From Gambelia wislizenii (Eukaryota; Chordata; Lepidosauria; Squamata; Crotaphytidae), in contig JAUMIR010000002.1 of the NCBI GenBank assembly GCA_030847615.1, positions 283,134,028 through 283,198,027 of the forward strand: a stretch of 64,000 bases of DNA, written 5' to 3'. The notes beneath the pieces were generated by a model. The model had not been told where the DNA came from and did not search any database. It saw only the letters and a list, made by a program, of their open reading frames with translations. The position numbers and the translations under genes are program-made. Each line of letters opens with the position of its first letter. The stretch's first letter is position 1. This document shows positions 55,001 through 64,000 of this stretch, one piece after another.

Positions 55001-58000
55001 AGAGGAGAGGGAAAGTGTGAGAAAGAGAATAAGAGTGGAAACAGAAAAAAGCCAAGAAGTAAGAAGATAAGAAAAGGCAGAAGGTGAAGAAGGAGAGGAA
55101 GAATTAGGAGAGGCAGAAACAGAGAAGGAGGAAGAAGAAGAACCTGAATTGCATTTACAACAAGAAGAGTTAGGAGCATTGGGAGGAGTAACAACAGGAT
55201 ATATAGAGTAAGTAACAGGAATATAGGGAAAAATTGTTAAATTTAAAATGTTGGATAAAATAATAATGTGGAACGTGAGGGGACTGAACAGTACACATAA
55301 AAGACATATGGTATATCATTATTTATCAAAACAAAACAAAAATCAGATATAGTATGTCTTCTTCAAGAAACCCATATAAGAGAACAGGATAAGAAGTACT
55401 TAAAACATTCCAGGCTGGGTGAACTTTCTCTAACAAAAAGAAAAGAGGAGTTGCCATATATGTCAGTCTAAGATATGACTCTAGAGAGATCTTCAGTTTT
55501 ACAAATGGTTATTATATTGGGGTTGAAGTAAGCTTACAAGGGAAAGTTGTTTTGGTGATCAGCGTTTATGGCCCCCAAAATAATAAAAGAAATTTATTTC
55601 AAGGATAACAACAAAAGATTATGGAATAGGACTACAAAAATTTAATACTGGCAGGAGATTGGAATGGTGTTTTCAATGTAGAGTTAGATAGGACAATGAA
55701 AGCAAAAGATAAGAAAAAGCTAGGGAAGTTACCAAGTAATGCCGATGAAATGATGAATCAAATGTCTTTAGTGAATATCTGGAGATTTATGCACAATAAA
55801 GAAAGGGACTACATGTATTACTCAGAGCGTATTAAGACTTGGTAGTGATTAGATTCATTTTTAATTTCAAAAACACTGCAAAAGGAAATTTAAAAAGTAG
55901 AGATCCTACAAAGGGTAATATCAGATCATAATCCAGTTGTATTAGAATTGGGTAATAGAAGAAAATAATTTAATTGGAAAATGAAAGGTATGTTATTAAA
56001 AACGACAAATTGATTGGTAAGGCAAAAATAGCTTTGAATAATTTTTAAAGGATAATTTAGATAAAGAAACTCCTATAGCAACGGTTTGGGACACATGGAA
56101 GGCCTTAATGAGAGGACACTGGGTTCAGGAAGAAATAATATACAGGAAAGAGAAGAAAAAGAGGGAAACTAAAATTATGGAAGAAATAACAATAAAAGAA
56201 AAGGAATTGAAAATGATACCGACAGATGGGAACTTAGTAAAGAATTGTTAATACTCAAAAAGCAACTGGAAAATGATATGGCCATGGAAATAGCAGGTAA
56301 ATTGAAATATACACAACAGAAATATTTTGAACATTCCAACAAATGCGGGAAATGGTTGGCATATAAATTATGTAACCAGAAAGAGAAAAAGGTGATAATG
56401 GAAATTAGAGAAAATCAAATTAGATATATGAAACAGAAAGATATAGTAAGAATATTTCATGGATATTATTCTAAACTCTATGAGAAATATGAAATGTCAG
56501 AAGAAATAAAGAGAGAAAAAAATGGATAACTATTTATGAAATGAGAGACTACCACAATTTATGGATGACAGTAGACTAGAATTAAATAAGCAAATCTCAA
56601 AAACAGAAATTAGATAAGCAATAAGGAAGATGAATATTGGAAAAGCCCCTGGCCCAGATGGTTTTTCCATGTTGTATTATAAAGTCTTCATGGAAGAGCT
56701 ACTTGATCCATTATATAAACTATTTAATGAAATTTAGAATGGAAATTGCCCAGATTCTTGGAGGGAGGTGGACATAGTAATGTTGTTAAAAAAAGGAAAA
56801 GATCCAGCTCAGACAACAAACTACAGACCCATATCTTTATTAAATAATGACTATTTGCCATGATTCTTGCAGAAAGATTGAAAAAATTCCTTAAGGATTA
56901 TATCTATGAAGATCAAAATGAATTCCTACCTGGTAGACAAACTAAGGATAATTTAAGAACAATTATTGACCTGATAGAATTTTATGATAAGCACAATGAA
57001 AAGAAATTACTGATGATGTTTGCTGATGCCGAGAAGGCATTCGATAATGTCAGGTGGGAATTCATGTTTGAAGTTCTGGCAAGAATGAATATAGGTGATA
57101 AGTATTTTAATTGGATCAGGAAAATATATTGTAATCAAGAAGCTGAGATAGTTATAAATGGGGAGAAGACAAAATCTTGTAAAATAGAAAGAGGAACACG
57201 TCAAGGGTGCCCCCTCTCTCCTCTGCTGTTTATAACAGTGTTAGAAGTATTAAATAGGAAACTGAGATTAAATCAGCGAATAAGAGGATTAAAGTGGCAA
57301 TCTCAAGAATACAAGGCATTCACAGATGACCTAGTTTTTATATTAGATGATCCAAAAGAAGGGGTCGAAGAATTGATGAAAGTAATTGAAGAATTTGGAA
57401 CATTAGCGGGATTGAAGATAAATAAGGATAAAACAATTATTCTATCCAAAAACCTCACGAGACAAAGAGGAACGAGAGATAGAAAAAATAATAAATTTTA
57501 AAACAGAAAAATAGATAAACTACTTAGGTATAGCATTAACTAAGAAAAATTCAGAGCTATTTGAGAACAATTATATTAAAACCTGGAATAAAATAAGAGA
57601 AGATCTGAAAAAATGGGATAAAATGGATCTTTCATTACTAGGGAGAATCGCAACAATTAAGATGAATATTTTGCCCAAGATGTTATACCTCTTCCAAAAT
57701 ATCCCGATTCTGACGAATGATAAAGCGTTCAAGCAATGGCATAGAGACCTGTCAAGATTTATAAGGAATGACAAAAAAGCCTAGAATTAAATGTAAGGTC
57801 TTAATAGATTCTGAAAATAGGGGAGGTCTAGCTTTACCAGACCTATACACATATTATTACGCACACGGTATTTCATGGTTCCTGGAGTGGGTAGCATTAA
57901 AAAATGATAGATTATTAAATTTAGAGGGATTTAACTTACGGTTTGGTTGGCATGTGTATATATGGTACAATAAGTCATCAGTACATAGTGAATTCAATCA

Positions 58001-59361
58001 CCACTATTTAAGAAGAGCTTTATTAAGGGTCTGGCTAAGATATAAAAAGAAATTGTTCTTCATGATTCCACTGTGGTTTTCAAACCACGAAGCCTTCTAT
58101 AGAAAAGAAAATGTGTTTAGAGGAAAATGGTTAACGTATTATGATACCTTGAAAAAGGAAGGAGTAGGATTTGTGTTCAAGGACCAGGAGGAATTGACTA
58201 AGGAAAACATAACCTGCCAGCGGTTTCTGTATAGACAACTGCATGAGAAATTTAAGATAGATTATAAAATGGGGGGAACAGAGGACCAACAAACAGGGCT
58301 GACTAAGATAATCAATAGAGAAAGGAAGAAAAATATCTCCACAATATACAAGTTTTTATTAGAAATAAACTTGGAGCAGGAAGTGATCAAAAGCTATATG
58401 ATAAAGCGGGTTCAAAATTTGGGCCGGGAAATATTGCTCAAACATTGGGAAAAATTATGAAATCATACAATGTTGTTTACAAGAAGTAGTATTATAAAAG
58501 AGAATGTATATAAGACAATGTTGAGATGGCACTTGACACTGGAAAAAATGGCAAAGATATATATGAAAACTAATCAGATCAGCGTTGGAAGTTCCTCAAA
58601 GCAAAAGGTTCATACTTTCATGTACAGTGGGGATGTCCAAAAGTGAAGAGATATTGGGACAAAATACATAAAGTGATAGAAAAGGTATTAAATACACATT
58701 ATTTGTATGATCCAGAAATTTACCTTCTGAATATGTTCCATAACATTGATAAAAAGATTCAAGGGAAATATTGGAGAATTTTATATTATATGGTAGCCGC
58801 TGCACATATAACATTTGTGAAGTATTGGAAGTCTAAGGAGATCCCCACAGTAGATGAATGGTTATTGAAACTTTATGACATGTTTGTGATGAATAGATTA
58901 ACGATACTATTAGATGAAAGGAAAACAACTAAAGAAGTACAGGTGTGGCAGGTATTAAATTCACTGTGGAAGGATAAATGGGGTGAATTTGCTGAAGTAA
59001 AAGAAGATTAAGTATTATTGAGAGAATGAGGTATAAGGAAAGCAGAGTATTAAGATATATATACAAAGGTAGGAAAGTGGGATAAGGTGTATAAAAGAAA
59101 TCACACAGAGAGAAGGGAAGTCAAATGTATAGTAAGGTGTGAGAGTGTATGTTTTAATAGTAGATAGTAAATAGTTGTTTTTGAAAATGTGTTGTATGTG
59201 TAGTGTATAAGGTGCTTCATGTTGGTGTTTAATTGTATGTGATAAATGATACTATGTGTTATTTTGTGTATTGTATTGTAGATTAGATGAGATGTTTAAT
59301 GTCTTACACAGAAATGAAAGTTTTATGTATGGATGGAAACTTGTGAATTAAAAAAACCAAA
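52071..59361 (+). mobile_element. L1-clade LINE no. 3, near full length, decayed, with a CR1 in ORF1
   Basis: The likely 5' end begins near 52,081 (AGACTTCCAGTGGCCATGG, like other vertebrate L1 starts). Imperfect flanking duplications share GTCTTACTCA (52,051-52,070 and 59,362-59,381). ORF1 starts at 53,345 with a predicted coiled coil (LTSELKHEMKELKGNITTEI), is split by CR1 at 53,706-54,383, and continues through HRKAYNFLTQILRKKQI. ORF2 starts near 55,248 (endonuclease with IIMWNVRGLNSTHKRHMVYH and AGDWNGVFNVELDRT), with RT at 56,600-57,480 and the C-terminal part at 57,768-59,011. Many stops and frameshifts occur. The RT box reads FTDD (codon ACA at 57,322), not FADD. An A-rich tail ends near 59,361. 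Confidence 0.88.
53706..54383 (-). mobile_element. CR1 LINE 3' copy inserted in L1 ORF1
   Basis: The 3' terminus at 53,706 has ATCATAGA repeats. The minus strand is open through the RT C-terminus from [20 protein letters not shown] to [17 protein letters not shown] with no stop, so this is a recent insertion. The 5' truncation point is at the DLGVLVDH codons. Confidence 0.93.
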
Positions 59362-59381
59362 AAACCTCACGGTCTTACTCA

Positions 59382-60844
59382 AGCCATGTTCTCACACAAA
59401 ACATTTATAGTCTTTTTTGAAATTACCACTTTGGCAGTTCTCATTGGTCAGAACTGCCTCGGATGATCTGATGTCCTGGAGGTGTTACTTTTCTTCCAGA
59501 GCTCCAGTTAAGCCTAAAGTTATTAAACTTTTGTTTACCTGATTGTTGAGTTTTCAGCTGCCTGGTCGCTGGATTGCAGGATAATGGGAGATGCAATCTC
59601 CATTATCACAGGGACTGTAACTACTTTCAGTTACAGAGAAAAGTAGTTTACAACACTCAAAATGCTTTCTTTCAGGAAAAATTGCAGGGATGATTTGGGA
59701 TAAACGGAAAGAATTGTTAGTACTGTTACCCAAAATGCTCCTTGGAAAATTCTAAGAAAATATTGAGTTTCTAATATGTTGGGGAAATTAGCAGCAACTC
59801 GACTTTAGTTATGCGAAAGGGGGTAACAAGGGGACATTGAAACCTATGTCTACCGGTAATAATCTGGATGGAATGCATGCACATTTAAAATTAAGTATGC
59901 TTTTTATTAAGGAGTTCAAAAATAACACCAAACACACACATTCACTCAGAAAAAGCATCCACACAAGGCTATAGAAAGAAACAGTAGGAAAGCTTGGGAT
60001 AGAGGGTTGCAAGAGGGTTTTGCTGAGGTAATACAACCTGTCCTGTAGTCAGTCTGGCAGAGTGGATGGAGGAAATTGGGTGGCCACACAGAGGGACATG
60101 GGGTCCCCTAGAAATGGAACTGTGCGCAAATGAGGCATATATTTGGGGTGATATTTATACCTCCAAATACACCTGAGGGGATTGGTTGCTTCATGGGTGG
60201 AAACAAAAGATTTCCTGAGCCTTCATGGATTGCACAATGAGTTTCCTGGTCTTGACAAAAAGTGTAGAAAATGCTAAATGTGTTTCTTAATGTCCAGTGA
60301 TTGAATTTTAACAGCTTTGAGCAACTTCTTTAAGGTTGGGAGTTGAGGAGAGGAAATTCCATAATCAGCAAATACAAAGGATTTATCTGTTATCTTCCCA
60401 TTTATGTGGAATGTTTCTTCTTTTGGCCCTTCAGCCCCAGGCCTTCCTTTCCAGGGAAAAACAAAAATGACCTTTTCTGAGACCATCCTGTCTTTTACCT
60501 TTGTAGAAGGCCACATTAATTATCCAAACTTGGCCAGTTTCTGACGTCTGTAAAAATGGGGTGCAGGCCAATGCTAACATTCCAGATGTGGGGTGCTTTG
60601 GAAGTGGGGTACAAGCTTGTGCTTAACAGTACCACCTCCATCTCTTGTTTGCCATATAGGGTTACAGCCAATCTTTTAATGAGACCAGTTTTCCAAGGCT
60701 TGAAACACAAATATTCCCATCATTCAATTGTGAGACAATCTTACTCTAAAAAGAACTGGTGCCTTGAAGGGCAATTAAGCTGCATTTTCTATCTGTTTAG
60801 GCAACTATATGTTTAGACATTACCAAACTGACTATTCTTTCAGC
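59382..60844. other. Unassigned, possibly decayed LTR-element interior
   Basis: Two minus-strand frames, 60,710-60,516 (LIKRLAVTLYGKQEMEVVLL) and 60,516-60,274 (KDRMVSEKVIFVFPWKGRPG), lie end to end, separated by one stop, and could be a single old coding stretch. I do not recognise the domain. CTTTTTATTAAGG near 59,900 gives a minus-strand AATAAA. With the LTR-like copy at 60,845 this could be an old LTR element. Confidence 0.3.
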
Positions 60845-61128
60845 TTCCTGCAATGGGATTGGCTCCTAGAACACACTTCTCCCATTGGCTCATCCAGCCA
60901 CCCATCACTGCTGTCATGGGATGAAGAGCAACAACATGATCCACCATGGCCTCTGGAGGTCCCTCGGGAGATCCAGGATGGTTCTGCATTGTTGCGCATC
61001 AACTGGACACTTTTCTATGCTCCCCCTGCTTTCCAGTGGCCAATAAATGGCTGTGCTGAGGAGGGGAATGTGGGCAAGATAGTTTTTGGGGGGGATGCCT
61101 AAGATCTGCCCATTTCACTGACAGGATG
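60845..61128. repeat. LTR-like repeat copy 2 (related to 44,641-44,935)
   Basis: Shares TGGGATTGGCTCCTAGAACA, TCCCATTGGCTCATCCAGCC and GATGGTTCTGCATTGTTGCG with copy 1 in the same orientation. No coding content. Confidence 0.6.
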
Positions 61129-61354
61129 CCAGGGGATACACAGTTTTCGCAAGTTCATCTTTAGAGACAACTATATAGCTTTTTAAAATTTATATTTATA
61201 AAAAGTTTTCAAACTTTCAGAACAATTAAAAAACAAATCATATAAATAAACAGAACAACATAAATCAAACATCTTCCATCCTATCACATATCCTAAATAC
61301 CTTTTACAGTTTAACCAAACCTTCTTCCATTCTACTCTTCATACAACCTCTTCT

Positions 61355-61462
61355 TTTTTATTATTTATTTATTTATACCCCGCTCTTCAGCCACAAGGCT
61401 ATCAGAGCAGCTTACAAATTGTTTTAAGCAATAGCTATTTACACATCTACACTGCATTACAC
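61355..61462 (-). mobile_element. SINE 3' half next to the DIRS-type element
   Basis: Same family as 32,599 and 46,337 (TTTATTTATTTATACCCCGC, AGAGCAGCTTACAAATTGTT). Its sequence stops at CTGCATTACACAG, where the DIRS-type leader begins, so the DIRS element probably inserted into the SINE. Confidence 0.78.
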
Positions 61463-63118
61463 AGATCTTCTTCGTGGTCTCTGTGAATCACACAGTTGGG
61501 TTTATTCCTGCGCCTGCGCAGTGCATACGGAACCTTCTAGTATCGCTAGGCAGAATGTGCATAGATACATTTTTGGCGGTAACTCCGCCCACAATAACGG
61601 TCCCTTAAAAGGCTCTTCCGCCTAAATCCCCTCAGTTCCTTTTTTTCCGCCGCGCTAGCAGCTCTGAAGGAACCTTCGTTCGCTTTTGACTACTTTCACT
61701 TTGGATTCTGACTCGGACTGTTTTTCTGACTACGATTTTTCTGACTCCCTTGGCTGTTTTTGATCTTAACGTTTTGACTTGGATTTCTGATGACGACTTT
61801 CGCGCCCCCTTGGCTTTGGTAACAACTTCTGATTTCTCGGCTTGACTCGGACTGCTTTGACCTCTCTTTGCCTCACTCTGATTATGGCCTCAAAAACAGG
61901 CTTTAAGAGGTGTGTTGTATGCCAAGTGAAATTACCCAGCTCGGATGGTCACTCCCGGTGTCTCATCTGTCTGGGAGAGACCCATAATGTGGACGCGTGT
62001 GTTCACTGTCGGGCCTTCATGCCTCAGGCAAGGAAACATCACTCCTCTCGCCTGAAGTCTTTTTTGTATGAAAGAGCCCTCGTTCCATCGACCGCGTCCA
62101 CCCCAGCTGCGGGTCAGGGAGCATCCCCACAGCATCGTGGGAGGTCCCACTCTTCCAGCTCTTCAAAGTCTCCACCGGCCAAGCGCCGACGTTCCTCCAG
62201 TCCATCCAGGAGACGGTCGGTAGCGTCTGACCCCGAGGCGGTGATGCATTCCCATAAACATGCCTCCAAACCGACCTCGGCTTCGACTGTAGCTCCTCCG
62301 GCATCGCCGGTTAGCTCCAAGGATCGTACTCGGGACCGAGCTGATCCTAAGGATCCGAGCAAGGATCGAGAGTCGTCGGCTTCGTCTAAAAGCAAGGACC
62401 ACAAAAAGAAGAAGGCCAAATGACCTCGTACTGATGAGAGGCCGAAGGCCGACCCACAACTTCAACAACATCTTCCGCTTGCCTCAGTACCGGCTGCTTC
62501 TGCCGCTCAATCCCAGCGCTCGCCTTGGGATCGAGTTGTTGGCATCGAGCCTCCACGCCCGAGGTCTCCCACCTCGACGCTGTCGCTGGAGATTATAGAA
62601 GTTGAAGTGGGTTCGGCTGATGAATCAGAGCACCTTCCACATGCCCGTGGGCCCTCTCCCACTCTGCTCGTCTCCCGTTCGGAGTTGCTCCAACCTTCGG
62701 TTCCAGCTGGAGAGGTATTCGATAAGCCCAGACCCTCCACCTCCACAATTCATGAGGATGAGTTGGCATATGGTGCCTATGATCTGGCCAAGTTGGTACT
62801 TGCAGCTCCGCTGGTGGGACACTCGACCACGGAGCCATTACGGAGCGTGTATTTCAATTGACTTCTGAGGCTGCGACCGTTGAAGCTGTTGTTCTATCTC
62901 CACCCCGGATCTCCTTCCATGGTCTAGGTAGGGACTCCACTCCGAGAGAACGTACGAAGCCGGGATTAAGGGATGCGGCATGTCAGGCATCTCCAGGTTG
63001 TCCCCTACCTCTGCTGCCTTCTGAGCCAAGACAACCTATGCCACCGTGACGTACCACGTCCATCGCTGATCAACAACTATTGCCATCACCGTCATCTGAC
63101 TCCTCCTCTTCTTCTGAG
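61463..63118 (+). mobile_element. DIRS-type retrotransposon, 5' part with gag-like ORF
   Basis: The leader begins TCTTCTTCGTGGTCTCTGTG, which I recall as the terminal repeat of reptile DIRS elements. The frame from 61,884 (MASKTGFKRCVVCQ) has paired Cys/His motifs (CVVCQVKL...SRCLICLGETHN, CVHCRAF) and then a Ser/Arg/Lys-rich stretch (SKSPPAKRRRSSSPSRRRS), the usual layout of DIRS ORF1. It stops at TGA 62,422, but the same frame is open again to 62,861. No RT, methyltransferase or tyrosine recombinase is in the window; a CR1 cuts the element at 63,119. Confidence 0.72.
61884..62424 (+). pseudogene. DIRS gag-like ORF, interrupted by one stop
   Basis: Cys/His-rich N-terminus at codons 8-50 and a basic/serine-rich middle that could bind nucleic acid. 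The TGA at 62,422 stands in a context (AAATGACCT) where CGA to TGA by CpG decay is the simplest explanation. Downstream codons (ADPQLQQHLPLASVPAASAA, ESEHLPHARGPSPTLLVSRS) continue in the same frame for about 145 residues. Confidence 0.65.
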
Positions 63119-64000
63119 TCATAGAATCATAGAATCATAGAATTGCAGAGTTGGAAGAGACCACGAGGGCCATCCAGTCCAACCCCCCTGCCACGCAGGA
63201 AATCACAATCAAAGCATCCCCGACAGATGGCCATCCAGCCTCTGTTTAAAGACCTCCAAGGAAGGAGATCCCACCACGCTCCGAGGGAGTGTGTTCCACT
63301 GCCGAACAGCTCTTACTGTCAAAAAGTTCCTCCTCATGTTGAGGTGGAATCTCTGTTCCTGGAGCTTGCACCCATTGCTCCGTGTTCCAGTCTCTGGAGC
63401 AGCAGAAAACAAGCCTGCTCCATCCTCAGCGTGACATCCCTTCAAATACTTAAACAGGGCTATCATATCGCCTCTAAACCGTCTTTTTTCCAGGCTAAAC
63501 ATACCCAGCTCCCTAAGTCTCTCCTCATAAGGCATTGTTTCCAGACCTTTCACCATTTTAGTTGCCCTTCTCTGGACACGCTCCAATTTGTCAATATCCT
63601 TTCTGAATTGTGGTGCCCAGAACTGGACACAGTATTCTAAGTGAGGTCTGACCAAGGCAGAATAGAGTGGCACTATTACTTCCCTTGATCTAGACACTAT
63701 ACTTCTATTGATACAGCCCAAAATTGCATTGGCCTTTTTAGCTGCCGCATCACACTGTTGGCTCATGTTCAACTTGTGGTCTACTAGGACTCCTAGATCC
63801 CTTTCACACGTAGTCTCATTCAGCCAGGTCTCTCCCATCCTATATTTATGCATTTCATTTTTCCGCCCTAAATGCAGTACTTTACATTTCTCCGTATTGA
63901 ATTTCATTTTGTTAGCTTTGGCCCAGCTCTCCAGTCTATCCAGGTCATTCTGAATTTTGATCCTGTCCTCTAGGGTATTAGCTACTCCTCCCAATTTGGT
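63119..64000 (-). mobile_element. CR1 LINE, recent, runs off the window end
   Basis: The 3' terminus at 63,119 has three ATCATAGA repeats. The minus-strand frame 63,994-63,209 (261 codons) is open through the C-terminal RT (MGGVANTLEDRIKIQNDLDR to [15 protein letters not shown]). Its 5' part lies beyond 64,000. It is inserted in the DIRS-type element and shows the lowest decay of the CR1 copies here. Confidence 0.95.

Noticed and set aside
62507..62868. Several overlapping frames on both strands
   Set aside because: Shadows of the continued DIRS gag frame after TGA 62,422.

Overview
The window is vertebrate nuclear DNA, most likely from a squamate reptile. The evidence is the mix of mobile elements: many CR1 LINEs with the (ATTCTATG)-type 3' end, L2, several L1-clade elements, a Vingi/I-like LINE, a DIRS-type element, Gmr1-like Ty3/Gypsy remains, MIR-like and tRNA-derived SINEs, a 5S-derived SINE, and hAT and Tigger MITEs. 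No bacterial, plasmid or organellar feature is present. I read no orthologue of a named gene with confidence. Splice calls come from GT/AG sites, reading phase and comparison between copies inside the window. Host locus (about 1-960 and 3,640-40,000): the main content is an array of at least five copies (called A-E here) of one unrecognised gene on the + strand. The best copies (B, 10,827-20,145; E, 34,912-38,552) consist of short exons, 58-86 bp. These alternate between one type that starts in phase 2 and ends in phase 0 and one that starts in phase 0 and ends in phase 2, so each exon pair is a symmetric cassette encoding about 45 residues rich in Ser, Glu and Asp. The 3' end has an exon with a basic stretch, one transmembrane segment and a short tail with an N-glycosylation sequon. 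Whether that exon joins the acidic exons in one mRNA is not settled, because the reading phase breaks between them. Copies A, C and D are partial and damaged. B and E also share flanking DNA (about 3,640-22,800 and 33,640-40,000), so the array grew by segmental duplication; later insertions stretched B. Insertions into the array: a minus-strand L1 carrying a nested CR1 (4,850-10,391), a twin-primed (5'-inverted) L1 inside a CR1 (11,271-14,972), and a Vingi-like LINE with a 14-bp target duplication inside an exon of copy C (25,274-27,666). Copy A's transmembrane exon runs into a 9-unit GC-rich minisatellite (960-1,950). Region 31,990-44,900: SINEs, old CR1 and L2 pieces, a solitary Myb/SANT-like reading frame (minus, 32,053-32,325) and low-information sequence. 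Region 44,900-52,050: CR1 with a hAT MITE inside it, Gmr1-like Gypsy gag/protease remains, and an L2 split by a 1.4-kb hAT element with perfect 14-bp ends. Region 52,051-59,381: a near-complete but decayed L1 with a CR1 inserted in ORF1. Region 59,382-64,000: LTR-like DNA, a SINE, and the 5' part of a DIRS-type element broken by a CR1 that runs off the window end.
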